Assembly: GCA_963846855.1 (NCBI GenBank)
Contig: CAWJXK010000008.1
Coordinates: 372,001 to 436,000 of the forward strand
Length of the DNA: 64,000 bases
Direction: 5' to 3'
Source: CAIWHR01 sp963846855
Lineage (GTDB): Bacteria; Pseudomonadota; Gammaproteobacteria; Burkholderiales; Casimicrobiaceae
Within the stretch, counting starts at the first letter, position 1; each line of letters starts with the position of its first letter. Of the stretch, positions 10,001-18,793 are shown in pieces. The position numbers were made by a program, and so were the translations under genes. The notes beneath the pieces are model-generated. The model worked only from the letters and a program-made list of their open reading frames with translations. It had not been told where the DNA came from and did no database searches.

Positions 10001-10025
10001 AAAAAGCCCGGCGTCAGCCGGGCTT
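10001..10025 (-). terminator. Rho-independent terminator after the cold-shock gene
   Basis: A perfect 9-bp stem (AAGCCCGGC / GCCGGGCTT) closes a 4-base GTCA loop. On the minus strand it is followed by five T. It sits about 50 bp after the stop of the cold-shock gene. Confidence 0.85.
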
Positions 10026-10072
10026 CTCGACGGGGCGGCCGCAGGACGATGGTGCCATGCGTGCCGCAACCC

Positions 10073-10279
10073 TCAATCCGCCGAGCGGATATTCGTCGCC
10101 TGCAGCCCCTTGGGACCGGTGGTGACGTCGAAACTGACGCGCTGGCCTTCCTTCAGCGTCTTGAACCCTTGCTCCTGAATCGCGGAGAAATGGGCGAAAA
10201 GATCCTTGCCGCCGTCTTCGGGTGTGACGAATCCGAAGCCCTTGGCGTCGTTGAACCACTTTACTGTACCTGTTGCCAT
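10073..10279 (-). CDS. Cold-shock domain protein (CspA family)
   Basis: The product has 68 residues and is a complete cold-shock domain that binds single-stranded RNA and DNA. The RNP1 motif KGFGFVTP and RNP2-like DLFAHFSAI are intact. The start MATGTVKWFNDA at 10279 follows AGGA about 10 bp upstream. The 376 bp upstream, before the divergent DUF6494 gene, contain two inverted repeats (around 10305-10318 and 10361-10383) that could fold in a long 5' leader. Long structured leaders are known in cspA genes. Which Csp paralogue this is cannot be decided. Confidence 0.93.
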   Translation of the reverse strand: MATGTVKWFNDAKGFGFVTPEDGGKDLFAHFSAIQEQGFKTLKEGQRVSFDVTTGPKGLQATNIRSAD

Positions 10280-10656
10280 GTCTTGATGTCCTGAATGTAA
10301 TTGATGGGGGACTGCCCCCACTGCGGGGCGAAACTCAAGACGGCGGGGTGTTGAACGGAGAAGTACCGCAGAACTGCGGGTACCGAACCAGACAAGAACA
10401 GCACTGCTTGAATATCGCTGGGGCGAAGTATGCGCGCTATCGGGTACATAGGCAAGCGATATCTTTGGCGTGGGGCAGGGGACGTCCGCGCGGGTGAATG
10501 GGATCGGATCCCTCCCCCAATTCGCGCGGGCGAGGACGACGCATCTCTCTCGAGCTCGGCTTCGCATATTCGGGTGATCGTCGTGCCGTGGACCGGCTGG
10601 AACGACGATGCCCCATTCGGCGATAATGGCGGCTTCCGTCATCGCCGGGAGCCGCC
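10280..10656. promoter_or_regulatory. Divergent leader region between cspA-like and DUF6494 genes
   Basis: No gene is supported. On the cold-shock side there is a G5/C5 hairpin (GGGGGACTGCCCCC, about 10305-10318) and a GTACCGCAG/CTGCGGGTAC hairpin (about 10361-10383). Both lie within the expected transcribed leader of the minus-strand gene. Confidence 0.35.
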
Positions 10657-10863
10657 ATGAACGAAGAAACGCTGAACCTCAGCATCCGCAAGTTCCTGAA
10701 GACTGTCGGCGTCAACGCGCAGCGCGACATCGAGCAGGCCGTGGCGAAGGCGATTGCGGAAGGTCGCGCGAAAGGCTCCGAATCCTTTCCTGCGCGAATG
10801 ACGCTCGACGTCGCCGGCCTGGCCCTCAACGTCCGGTTCGACGGCGAGATCCGGCTGGAGTAG
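10657..10863 (+). CDS. DUF6494 family small protein
   Basis: The product has 68 residues: MNEETLNLSIRKFLKTVGVN, then an alpha segment AQRDIEQAVAKAIAEGRAKG and a short beta end VAGLALNVRFDGEIRLE. This matches the small proteobacterial DUF6494 family of unknown function. The ATG follows GGGAGCC. It carries no signal or membrane segment. It is a monocistronic gene between two minus-strand genes. Confidence 0.75.
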   Translation: MNEETLNLSIRKFLKTVGVNAQRDIEQAVAKAIAEGRAKGSESFPARMTLDVAGLALNVRFDGEIRLE

Positions 10864-10872
10864 CCGCGTGAC

Positions 10873-10902
10873 GAAACAAAGGGGCCTGCGTGTGCAGGCC
10901 CC
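10873..10902 (-). terminator. Rho-independent terminator of the Gly-rich protein gene
   Basis: A 9-bp perfect stem (GGGGCCTGC / GCAGGCCCC, 10881-10902) has loop GTGT. On the minus strand it is followed by TTTGTTTCG. It lies about 50 bp beyond the stop at 10954 and just after the convergent DUF6494 gene, so it may stop transcription from both sides. Confidence 0.7.
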
Positions 10903-10953
10903 CGATGGTATTGCGCAGGGGAACGACGGAATGGTCGTGACAGAGCGCCCGCG

Positions 10954-13473
10954 CTAGCGGCGGCCGCCTCCCCGGAATCCTCCGCCGCCGAATCCTCCGC
11001 CACCAAACCGACCGCCGCCGAACCCGCCACCGCCGCCGAATCCGCCGCCGCCGAAAGATCGGTCACCGCCGCCAAAGCCGCCACCGCCGCCGGAACGATC
11101 GCCGCCCCACCCGCCGCCGGAGAAGTTGCCCCATTTGTTGTCGCCGGAGCTTCGCGCCTGCGACTCCTTGTCGGCCCACGAGTTGTCGCCGGATGCGCTG
11201 GACCAGCCGCTCCCGTCGGTCTTCTGCCAGCCGTCGCCGGTGTTCTTGTAGGTGTTGCCGTTCACGTCGGCGTAGTGGTTGTTGCCGAGGCTCGCGGTTC
11301 CCCACGTGTTCGTGTTGCCGGTCTTCGCGTTGTAGGTCGATCCACCGCCGACGTGAGCGTTGCCTTCCGGTCCCGCGGTCGACGCGCCGGCGCGATTGTA
11401 CGAGCTGCCGCCGGCGCCCGTTCCCGATGCCGCGTTGGCGGTCGAGCGCTGCCCGGTGTAGGTGTTGTAATTGGTTGCGCGCGCGACGCTGCCCGAGCCG
11501 CCCGCCGCGCCGTTCATCGTGCGATCGTAGCCGCGCGTTGCATTGCCCGTGTACGCGTTGTACTGGCGGCCCGCGTTGTACGAGCCGGAGGTTCCGGTGC
11601 GCGAGTTGTAGTAATTCCCGCTCGCGGTGGTGCCGGCGACGCCGCCGCCCGCATACCAGGTGCGCGTTCCCGAATACGTGGTCGCGCCCCAGTGGCCGTA
11701 CACGTTTGCGCTCGCGGAGGCGCAGCACGGGTAGGCGCCCCAATACGCCGGATGGTAGTACGCGCCGCCCCAGTACGGCTCTGTCCACGCGGCGGTGGCG
11801 AGCCCCATCGCGAATCCGAACGTGTACCCGACCCACGGGTTGTACACGGGCGCCGCGGCGACGCCGTAGGTGTACGGCGGCGGGTACCACACGGTGCCGA
11901 TCCACGGCGAATACGCATAGCCCGTCCCGTAGACGACGGTGCCGTACGGCGACACGACGGTGCCGAGATAGCCCGGCGTGTATCCGACGTACACGTACTG
12001 CGGCGTCGCTTCGTAGATGCGGACGTAGGTGACGTAGTAGATCGGCGAGGACGGCGGGATCGAATAGATCACCGCGGGCACCGACGTCGCCACGCCCCAG
12101 GGACCCGTCAGCTGCGGGGCGGTGAACCATACGCCCGCGACGACCGCGTAATACGCATTCGGCGCGACCTGGATTACCGGCTCGGACGAATTGGCGACAT
12201 AGGTGAGCGGCGTTCCGGGAATGGCGGAATACTGCGGCGGACCGTTGAAGTTCGGCGTGAACTTGGGCCCGTTCTTGAGCGGAACCGTGGCGGTCTGCGG
12301 AATCGAGTTCTCGATCGCGGCTTCCTGCGCCTGCGGCGTACCGGCGACGGTCGGAAGCACGGCGCCGGCGAGCGACTGTGCCGGGATCTTCGCGAAATCC
12401 GGGGGCAGCGCGTTGCTGGCGACGAAGGTCCACGGACCGGTGAGCTGGCCCGACATGAACCAGCGGCCGGCGAGCAGCACGTAATAGTTGCTGTTCGCGG
12501 TGTTGATGAGGACGTCGCTCGTCGTGTTCGACGCCCACAGCAGCTGCGTTCCGACGACCGGAACGAAATTCGGCTGTCCCTTGAACACGATGAGCTCGCT
12601 CGGCGCCTGGCTCGTGTAGATCGTCGGGACGCCGTTCCCGAGCGACGGCTTGGGATTGGCCTTGGGGCCGCCGTCGAGCAGGTCGACGACGCCACTCTTC
12701 GAAAGCTCCGTCGCGATCCGGTTCATTTCGTTGGCCATCAGCGGACCCGGATAGGCCTGCGCCCATGGCCCGGAGATGCTGTTCGACGTGAGCCAGCCGT
12801 CGTAGACGTGAATGTAGAACGCATTCGCGATGCCGCCCTGCAGGATCAGCGCGCGCGTGTTGATCACTCGCTGCGCGCGGCTGTGCCCGGGCACTGCCTT
12901 AAGCACCGGCGCGCCGTCGATCGGAACGAGAATTGCCGGCGAGTAGCTGACGAGGACCTGCGGCGGATTGTTCTGCACTTCGACCGTCGGCGGCTTGATC
13001 CCGAGCAGCGCCAGCGACGACTGCAGCCGGTCGAGCCCGATCGTGCGAACACTTGCCGCGAATTCCTTCTGCAGCTCGGCCGAATACGACGCACCGTGGT
13101 CCGGCAGCGTCGGGAAGTCCGACTTCGTGATGCTGAGGTTCTCGAACACGACGGTGCGGTCCACTTTGTCGACCTGCGTGCGCGCCGTCGCGAAGATCAC
13201 GCCGAACGACTCGTCCTTCGCGCCATCCTTCTTGATCGCGAGCGCGCAGCGGAAGTCGATCCGGTTGTCGGTCCACTTGTTGACCTGCGGCTGGTAGACG
13301 AGAACCTGCGCGCCCTTGAGATCGACCACGCGCGGCCACGGGTCGGCCGGCGGCTGGCTCGGCGTCGCCGCGGCGGACTTGGCCGGTGTGGCGGCCTGGG
13401 CGAGTACAAGGGACGGCGTCACGAGAAGCGAAGCGGCGGCTGCGAGGATGAGGGCGAGAGAGAAGGTTTTCAT
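10954..13473 (-). CDS. Large secreted protein, carbohydrate-binding V/XII-like, Gly-rich tail
   Basis: The product has 839 residues in one uninterrupted frame. A signal peptide (MKTFSLALILAAAASLLVTP, cleavage near LAQA) targets it to the periplasm or beyond. Residues of about 45-420 form a repeated beta-rich region with two copies of a YYVLLAGRWFMSGQLTGPW-like unit (second copy YYAVVAGVWFTAPQLTGPWG). This pattern is seen in proteins annotated as carbohydrate-binding family V/XII. A Tyr/Pro-rich stretch (YVYVGYTPGYLGTVVSPYGT) follows, then a Ser/Thr/Asn/Gly-rich region with repeats such as YNARTG-like units. The protein ends in a Gly/Phe/Arg-rich tail (GGGGFGGG repeats). Extracellular or surface location is inferred. 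The substrate is unknown. Confidence 0.75.
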   Translation of the reverse strand: MKTFSLALILAAAASLLVTPSLVLAQAATPAKSAAATPSQPPADPWPRVVDLKGAQVLVYQPQVNKWTDNRIDFRCALAIKKDGAKDESFGVIFATARTQVDKVDRTVVFENLSITKSDFPTLPDHGASYSAELQKEFAASVRTIGLDRLQSSLALLGIKPPTVEVQNNPPQVLVSYSPAILVPIDGAPVLKAVPGHSRAQRVINTRALILQGGIANAFYIHVYDGWLTSNSISGPWAQAYPGPLMANEMNRIATELSKSGVVDLLDGGPKANPKPSLGNGVPTIYTSQAPSELIVFKGQPNFVPVVGTQLLWASNTTSDVLINTANSNYYVLLAGRWFMSGQLTGPWTFVASNALPPDFAKIPAQSLAGAVLPTVAGTPQAQEAAIENSIPQTATVPLKNGPKFTPNFNGPPQYSAIPGTPLTYVANSSEPVIQVAPNAYYAVVAGVWFTAPQLTGPWGVATSVPAVIYSIPPSSPIYYVTYVRIYEATPQYVYVGYTPGYLGTVVSPYGTVVYGTGYAYSPWIGTVWYPPPYTYGVAAAPVYNPWVGYTFGFAMGLATAAWTEPYWGGAYYHPAYWGAYPCCASASANVYGHWGATTYSGTRTWYAGGGVAGTTASGNYYNSRTGTSGSYNAGRQYNAYTGNATRGYDRTMNGAAGGSGSVARATNYNTYTGQRSTANAASGTGAGGSSYNRAGASTAGPEGNAHVGGGSTYNAKTGNTNTWGTASLGNNHYADVNGNTYKNTGDGWQKTDGSGWSSASGDNSWADKESQARSSGDNKWGNFSGGGWGGDRSGGGGGFGGGDRSFGGGGFGGGGGFGGGRFGGGGFGGGGFRGGGRR

Positions 13474-13576
13474 GATCGGCGATCGATTGACGACGTTGGA
13501 AGTGAATTGCGCCGCAGCGACGGACGCCGCGGCGGCGCAGGGCCGGATTCAGATGGGAAAGTGGCGTGGTTTGCGG

Positions 13577-14437
13577 TTACCAGCGAAAGTCGAAGGCGAT
13601 CAGCGGCCCGGTCAGGTCGAGGCTCTCCACCGACTTGCTCTTGCTCGTATTGTAGGAAAGATTGCGGAAAGCGACGAGCACGTTGCCCCAGTCGAACCGG
13701 TAGCCCACGCCCGTATACGCCTGCCATGTCCAGTTCGAATTGTTGCCGGCACCGATGTCGGCGTAATACGGCAGGTACCATTTTCCATCCGGGCTGAGCG
13801 ACACGGCGCCCCTGAAGCCGACGATGCCGTCATAGAGGTTGACGGTATCGCTCGTGCCGCCCGACTGCGAAAGAATCCCGTTGGGCGCGGAGAAATTCCA
13901 GTCGAGCGAGGTCTTCATGTCGGCGTAGCGGAAGCCGCCGAGCAAGTCGAAGTTGCCGAGACGCGTGCGGTCGATCGTGTAGCTGCCGCCGAGCGTGAAG
14001 ATGGTCGAGCGCAGGCCGACGTTCACATCGGCGTTGACCGGCAGCACGACGTCGCCCGACGGGGTCGACACGTGCTTCACCTTCGACGTGAGGCTCGCCA
14101 TGTCCATGTAGATGAGGTCGCCGAAGATCGCGCCGTTGCCCTTGCGCGCTTCGCCGGCGACCATCGCGACGAACTGAAGGCTGCTCAGGTAATCGTTGGG
14201 CGTGACGGTCGCGCTGTGCGAAATGTCGAGCCCCGGCGGCGGAATGATGACGCCCGCCGGCAGGTCGAAATTGAACGTGCCCTTCACGCCCGGAAACCAG
14301 CCGTAGATCGCGAAATCGTAGTGCCAGTTGCCGTCCCACGGGTTGGTGTCGGCGGCGGCGGCGGGAGTCGAGATTCCGATGGCGGCAGCGGCGGACAGCG
14401 CCGACAGGAAACCGGCGAGGCGAGTGCGTGAATTCAT
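13577..14437 (-). CDS. Outer-membrane beta-barrel protein
   Basis: The product has 286 residues. A signal peptide (MNSRTRLAGFLSALSAAAAI, cleavage after PAAAA) is followed by amphipathic beta strands: NWHYDFAIYGWFPGVKGTF, AIFGDLIYMDMASL, RSTIFTLGGSYTIDRTRLG, FDLLGGFRYADMKTSLDW, TWQAYTGVGYRFDWGNVLVA. The protein ends in LIAFDFRW, with an aromatic C-terminal residue typical of BAM-dependent barrels. It resembles uncharacterised OmpA-like or porin-like barrels seen beside metal-related genes, but no function is assigned. The start has GGAGAAA upstream. It is the upstream minus-strand neighbour of the Gly-rich secreted protein, about 100 bp apart. Confidence 0.75.
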   Translation of the reverse strand: MNSRTRLAGFLSALSAAAAIGISTPAAAADTNPWDGNWHYDFAIYGWFPGVKGTFNFDLPAGVIIPPPGLDISHSATVTPNDYLSSLQFVAMVAGEARKGNGAIFGDLIYMDMASLTSKVKHVSTPSGDVVLPVNADVNVGLRSTIFTLGGSYTIDRTRLGNFDLLGGFRYADMKTSLDWNFSAPNGILSQSGGTSDTVNLYDGIVGFRGAVSLSPDGKWYLPYYADIGAGNNSNWTWQAYTGVGYRFDWGNVLVAFRNLSYNTSKSKSVESLDLTGPLIAFDFRW

Positions 14438-14950
14438 GAACGAGTTTCTCCGTGGAAACGAGGGACCGGCTGCGCTGGGCTGCCGGCGAGCGTGGGCCGT
14501 GGCGCGGGCCGATAGTGGCGTGCCGCCGTGATTCCGGATATTCGATGTCGGCTCCGCAAGCACCCGCCCCCTGGCGCCGGATCCGACCCATCGGCATTGT
14601 ATTACCGTGCCATCGGCGTGTACATCGACCGTGACGCGGGCGCCGTGACGGCAGCGCCCGATTCGGACCGCGACGCTCCTTCGTTGGCGGGAGGATCGAA
14701 CCCCGGGGCGAAACGGCGGCTAGCAGCAGTGGACGGATGCCGGGAATCCGTCCGCGCAAATCGCGATGACGCGCCGGTCGCGGCCATCGCCCACGAATTC
14801 GCGTGTCCACGATTCACCCTGCCGCCGCCGCGAAGCGAAGTTACGCTGGCGCCGGCGCAATGGCGAAAATCCCTTGATGGCAATGGCGGTCATGGCGCGA
14901 TCCTTCGGGAATTTCGCTGCGCGCCGGCAGCGCGGCGGCGGTCGCGCGAA
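14438..14950. other. Gene-free intergenic stretch
   Basis: I found no gene, repeat or RNA here. A stem-loop (GGACGGAT / ATCCGTCC, 7-base loop, about 14733-14755) is present. It is not followed by a T-run and its role is unclear. Confidence 0.4.
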
Positions 14951-16564
14951 TCAGCGGGAGCGTGGCGGAACTCCGGCTCGAATGCGCGCGATTTCTCCCG
15001 GGTCGACCGGGCGGGCCGACGTGCATGCGATGACGTGGCCCATCTCGTCCGGGCCGAGGGGTTCGCGCGTGCGGAGCTGCAGCGCGAGCACCTCCGCATC
15101 GGCGTCCGACGCATCGTTCGACAATCGCGCACGGCGGGCGAGCCGCTCGTGCAGCGTGGCGTCGTCGGCGCTGACATCGACGATGACGAACGGGACACGC
15201 CGCTCGGCGGCAAGCCCGCGCAGGAGGTCGCGCTGCGCGCGCTGCAGGAACGTGCCGTCGGCAATCGCGGTGAAGCCGGCGTCGAGCGCGGTGGCGGCGT
15301 GGTCGCGCACGCGCTCGTACGTCCGGGCCGTCACGGCGGGCGAATAGAGAGCGCCGGGCACGGCCACCGCGCCCGCGGGCTCCGGCGTGATGTCGTGCAT
15401 CCGCTTGCGCTCGACGTCGGTCCGGATCCGGATCGCGTCGATGCGCTCCAGCAGATCCTGCGCGACGGTTGTCTTGCCGGACCCGGACAAGCCGTGCATC
15501 AGGATCAGCACGGGCTGCGTTCGCCGCGCATAGCGAAGGGCCTGCACGATGTAGCCGCGGGACTCCGCGTGGAGTGACGCGCGCGCAGGCCCGACGCCGA
15601 CCTGGGCCGCGCGGACCGCGACGACCTTGGCCCGCACCATCGCGCGGTACACGAGATAGAAGCGCAGCACGGAGAGTCCGGCGTAGTCGCCGGTGCGCTC
15701 GAGATAGGCGTTCAGAAACCGGCGCGCGAGGTCGGGCCGTGCGCGATCGGCGAGGTCCATCGCGGTGAAGGCGACCTCGCTCATCACGTCGATCCAGCGG
15801 AGCTCGTCGTTGAATTCGATGCAGTCGAAGATGACGATGCGCCCGTCGATCGCGGCCATGTTGCCGAGGTGCAGGTCGCCGTGGCATTCGCGGACGAATC
15901 CATCTTCCTTGCGCCGGCGCAACGTCGCCCCGCGCTCCGCGAGCTCACGTTCCGTCCAGCGCGAGAGCGAGGCCAGCGCGCGGCGCGGCGCCGCCGCGGA
16001 TCCGTCGCACGCCTGGAAATTGCGCCGCGCGTAGCCGGCGACTGTTTCCGGCGAGCCGAATGGCGAGGCGGCCGGCGCGACGTCGATCCGGGCGTGGAAC
16101 CGCGCGACTTCGCCGGCGAGCGCGTCGACGTCGGCCCGCGCGAGCAGGCCGCGCGCGAGCACGCGCGACAGCAGCGCGTCCTGCGGAAACTCGCGCATCT
16201 GCACGGCGTAGTCGATCGCCTCGCCCGTGCCGCCCATCACGGGCGCGTCGAGGGTGCCGGTGATCGGCACGACCGACAGATAGAGCGAAGGCGCGAGCCG
16301 TCGATTGAGCCGCAGCTCCTGCTCGCAGAAGTGGCGCCGCGCGGCGAGCGTCGTGAAATCGAGAAAACCGAGGTCGACCCGCTTCTTGAGCTTGTACGCG
16401 TAGCGGCCGGTCAGCAGCACCGTCGAGATGTGCGTCTCGAGGATCTCGACGCGCCCGGCATCGGATTCGCCGGATAGCTGCCGCGCGAGCGCCGCAACGA
16501 GACGCGCATGCGCGTCCGCAACGTCAGGCGCGGACGCGAGAGCGATTGATGCGGCGAATGTCAC
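14951..16564 (-). CDS. Aminoglycoside-phosphotransferase-like kinase fused to P-loop ATPase
   Basis: The product has 537 residues in two domains. Residues of about 40-330 are an APH-like kinase: the catalytic loop is CHGDLHLGN and the metal-binding aspartate is in IVIFDCIEFND. Residues of about 355-530 are a zeta-toxin/AAA-like nucleotide kinase domain with Walker A GLSGSGKTTVAQDLLERI, IRTDVERKRMHDI and a later helical lid. This bifunctional architecture is widespread in proteobacteria and annotated as an AAA family or aminoglycoside phosphotransferase protein. The natural substrate is unknown and resistance should not be assumed. The start at 16564 (MTFAASIALAS) agrees with related proteins. 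Confidence 0.8.
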   Translation of the reverse strand: MTFAASIALASAPDVADAHARLVAALARQLSGESDAGRVEILETHISTVLLTGRYAYKLKKRVDLGFLDFTTLAARRHFCEQELRLNRRLAPSLYLSVVPITGTLDAPVMGGTGEAIDYAVQMREFPQDALLSRVLARGLLARADVDALAGEVARFHARIDVAPAASPFGSPETVAGYARRNFQACDGSAAAPRRALASLSRWTERELAERGATLRRRKEDGFVRECHGDLHLGNMAAIDGRIVIFDCIEFNDELRWIDVMSEVAFTAMDLADRARPDLARRFLNAYLERTGDYAGLSVLRFYLVYRAMVRAKVVAVRAAQVGVGPARASLHAESRGYIVQALRYARRTQPVLILMHGLSGSGKTTVAQDLLERIDAIRIRTDVERKRMHDITPEPAGAVAVPGALYSPAVTARTYERVRDHAATALDAGFTAIADGTFLQRAQRDLLRGLAAERRVPFVIVDVSADDATLHERLARRARLSNDASDADAEVLALQLRTREPLGPDEMGHVIACTSARPVDPGEIARIRAGVPPRSR

Positions 16565-16605
16565 TCCCGCCTCCCTGCGGGATCATTCCGCGTCGCGCGC
16601 CGGCG

Positions 16606-16914
16606 TCAATGACCGCCATTCGCGGCGGTGTCGGCCGGCCGGAGCAGCAGATGATCGACTTGCGCCTCGGCCGCCAGCCAGTCGTCGACGTCGTTGCCGT
16701 CCGCGTAGCCGCGCGCCACGTACTGCTGATACGCGGCCTCGCTGATCATCCGGTGACGAAAGTCCGGATCGACGACGTCGCGGGCACCTTCCGCGAACGG
16801 CTGATCGGGCAGCGGCTCCTGCAGCGCGTCCGTCTCGAGGATCGCGACGCTGTGGGGCCGCGGTATCGATTGCGCGGGATGATTGCCGCTGGGTACGCTG
16901 TGCTTTCTCGTCAT
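16606..16914 (-). CDS. DUF2934 domain protein
   Basis: The product has 102 residues. The C-terminal half carries the DUF2934 signature: HRMISEAAYQQYVARGYADG, NDVDDWLAAEAQVD. In this family the motif is IxxxAYxxxxxRGxxxGxxxxDWxxAE. The N-terminal part is disordered. The function of the domain is not known. The gene is about 40 bp upstream of the kinase-ATPase gene on the same strand, so they may share a transcript. Confidence 0.75.
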   Translation of the reverse strand: MTRKHSVPSGNHPAQSIPRPHSVAILETDALQEPLPDQPFAEGARDVVDPDFRHRMISEAAYQQYVARGYADGNDVDDWLAAEAQVDHLLLRPADTAANGGH

Positions 16915-17041
16915 GATCGACCTCCTTCCGCGAGCGAGCTCACATGCGAGCGGTCGCGCGATCGGGGAGGCTGTGGCGCTGGCGATTGCCGCGCCACAGC
17001 ATGCCCTCGACGGCGCGACATGCCGCGCAGGCGAACTTCAA

Positions 17042-17056
17042 TGAGACAGCGTCTCA
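17042..17056. promoter_or_regulatory. Perfect inverted repeat, possible operator
   Basis: TGAGAC-AGC-GTCTCA is a perfect 6-bp dyad in the divergent region between the DUF2934 gene (starts 16914, minus) and modA (starts 17314, plus). It does not resemble the ModE box. Its role is unknown. Confidence 0.3.
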
Positions 17057-17087
17057 GACCATTTTGTTCGCACAGGCGCGGTCCGTG

Positions 17088-17101
17088 TTGATCGGCGTCA
17101 A
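17088..17101. promoter_or_regulatory. FNR/Anr-type site upstream of modABC
   Basis: TTGATCGGCGTCAA fits the FNR-family palindrome TTGAT-N4-ATCAA at 9 of 10 positions. It lies about 210 bp before the modA start, in non-coding DNA. The five other full-pattern sites in this window also sit in upstream regions, which strengthens this call. Confidence 0.5.
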
Positions 17102-17313
17102 CCGGCTCCCATTATGTCGACGTGGCGCCGCCGCCGGGCGGATCCCGATTGCGCCAAGCTCGCTCGGCAGAGAGACGCGGGCGCATTTCCCTCTCCCGGT
17201 GTGGCCTCGTAGTCGTGCGAAGCGAGCAGGCGCGCCTCGTGTCCGACGACGAATCGTCGCGATTTCCCGACGCCGGCTTGCGCCAATGGCCCGGGCTTGG
17301 CAAGCTGCGGGCC

Positions 17314-18111
17314 ATGACTCGCTTCGATCGTCGCCGGAAGCTCCTGCACGTGCTCGTGCTCGGAATGCTGCAGGCGCCGATTCCGCCGGCCGTCGCTGCG
17401 GCGCCGGACGCGGGCCCACTGGTCGCGGCCGCCGCGGACCTGCGCTTCGCGCTCGACGAGATCGCGGCGGATTTCAAGCGCGCGACCGGACACGACGTGC
17501 GCATCGTCTACGGCTCATCGGGCAACTTCCGCCGCCAGATTGCCGAGGGCGCGCCGTTCGAGCTGTTCCTGTCGGCCGACGAGGCCTACGTCCTCGAGCT
17601 CTCCCGCGAGGGGCTCCTGATGGACGATGGCGTCGTGTACGCGACCGGGCGCCTGGCGCTGGTGATTCCCGCGGGCTCACCGCTCAAGCTGGATGGCGAT
17701 CTCTCCGATCTCGCCGCCGCGGCCGCCGACGGCCGCGTGCGCCGGTTCGCGATCGCCAATCCTGAACATGCGCCCTATGGACGCGCGGCACGCGAGGCGC
17801 TGCAGAAGGCGGGCGCGTGGGATGCGATCCGCGCCCGCCTCGTGCTCGGGGAGAACGTGTCGCAGGCGGCGCAGTTCGCGGTCTCCGGCTCGGCGCAGGG
17901 CGGAATCGTCGCGCTGTCGCTCGCGCGTTCGCCCGAGGTGCAGGGCCGCGGCCGCTTCGTCGTCATTCCGGAGCGGATGCACGCGCCGCTCGTGCAGCGG
18001 ATGGCACTGACGAAACGCGCGCAGGCGACCGCGCGCGAATTCTATGCGTGGCTCGCCGGCCCGCAGGCGCGCGCGGTTTTCGAGCGCCACGGCTTCGCGG
18101 CCCCGGGATAG
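17314..18111 (+). CDS. modA: Molybdate ABC transporter, periplasmic binding protein
   Basis: The product has 265 residues. An N-terminal signal peptide (RRRKLLHVLVLGMLQAPIPP) precedes LVAAAADLRFALDEIAADFK, the family's first strand, and VRIVYGSSGNFRRQIAEGAP, whose Ser residues bind the oxyanion. FELFLSADEAYVLEL and IANPEHAPYGRAAREALQ are further ModA hallmarks. It captures molybdate (or tungstate) for ModBC. I chose the ATG at 17314 because the signal peptide begins there. The frame stays open upstream without similarity. modB starts 13 bp after the stop. Molybdate supply would serve molybdoenzymes that are not in this window. Confidence 0.9.
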   Translation: MTRFDRRRKLLHVLVLGMLQAPIPPAVAAAPDAGPLVAAAADLRFALDEIAADFKRATGHDVRIVYGSSGNFRRQIAEGAPFELFLSADEAYVLELSREGLLMDDGVVYATGRLALVIPAGSPLKLDGDLSDLAAAAADGRVRRFAIANPEHAPYGRAAREALQKAGAWDAIRARLVLGENVSQAAQFAVSGSAQGGIVALSLARSPEVQGRGRFVVIPERMHAPLVQRMALTKRAQATAREFYAWLAGPQARAVFERHGFAAPG

Positions 18112-18124
18112 GCGCCGGTCCCAG

Positions 18125-18793
18125 GTGGACACCGCCGCGCTCCTGCTCTCACTCAAGCTGGCCGCGTGCACCGTGGCGATCCTGGCGCCGGTCGGCATCC
18201 TCGTCGCGCGATGGCTCGCGACGCGCCAGTTCGCGGGCAAGCCGTTCGTCGAGGCCGCGTTCGCGCTGCCGCTCGTGCTGCCGCCCACCGTGCTGGGCTA
18301 TTACCTGCTGGTCGCGCTGGGCGGGCATTCGCCCGTCGGCCGCTGGTACGAGGCGGCGTTCGGGCATCCGCTGGTGTTCACGTTCGACGGCCTCGTCGTC
18401 GCGTCGGTGATCTTCAACCTGCCGTTCGCGATTCAGCCGGTGCAGCGCGCGTTCGAGGCGATTCCCGACGACCTGCGCCATGCGGCGTCGTGCTGCGGCC
18501 TCACCAGCCTGCAGAGCCTCTGGCGAATCGAGCTGCCGCTTGCATGGGCCGGACTCGTCACCGCCGCGGTACTGACCTTCGCGCACACGCTCGGCGAATT
18601 CGGCGTCGTGCTGATGGTCGGCGGCAGCATTCCCGGCGAGACGAAGACCATCGCGATCGCGATCTACGATCGCGTGCAGGGGTTCGATCAGGCCGGCGCG
18701 GGACTGATGTCAGCGGTGCTGCTGCTGCTGTCGATCGTCGCCATCGGAATCACGTTCCTCGCGTCGGCGGGTAGGCGGCGGCATGGATCCTAG
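18125..18793 (+). CDS. modB: Molybdate ABC transporter permease
   Basis: The product has 222 residues with a GTG start at 18125. Hydrophobic helices are visible: LLLSLKLAACTVAILAPVGI, FALPLVLPPTVLGYYLLVAL, VASVIFNLPFAIQPVQRAF, GLVTAAVLTFAHTLGEFGVV and SAVLLLLSIVAIGITFLA. The EAA-type loop that contacts the ATPase is AASCCGLTSLQSLWRIELPL, and HTLGEFGVVLMVGGSIPGET is a ModB signature. It forms the membrane channel of ModABC. The last 11 bp overlap modC, indicating coupled translation. Confidence 0.92.
   Translation: MDTAALLLSLKLAACTVAILAPVGILVARWLATRQFAGKPFVEAAFALPLVLPPTVLGYYLLVALGGHSPVGRWYEAAFGHPLVFTFDGLVVASVIFNLPFAIQPVQRAFEAIPDDLRHAASCCGLTSLQSLWRIELPLAWAGLVTAAVLTFAHTLGEFGVVLMVGGSIPGETKTIAIAIYDRVQGFDQAGAGLMSAVLLLLSIVAIGITFLASAGRRRHGS

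Noticed and set aside
14690..14725. tRNA-like T arm on the minus strand (GGTTCGATCC)
   Set aside because: No acceptor stem, D arm or anticodon arm can be built around it, and the arm itself pairs poorly.
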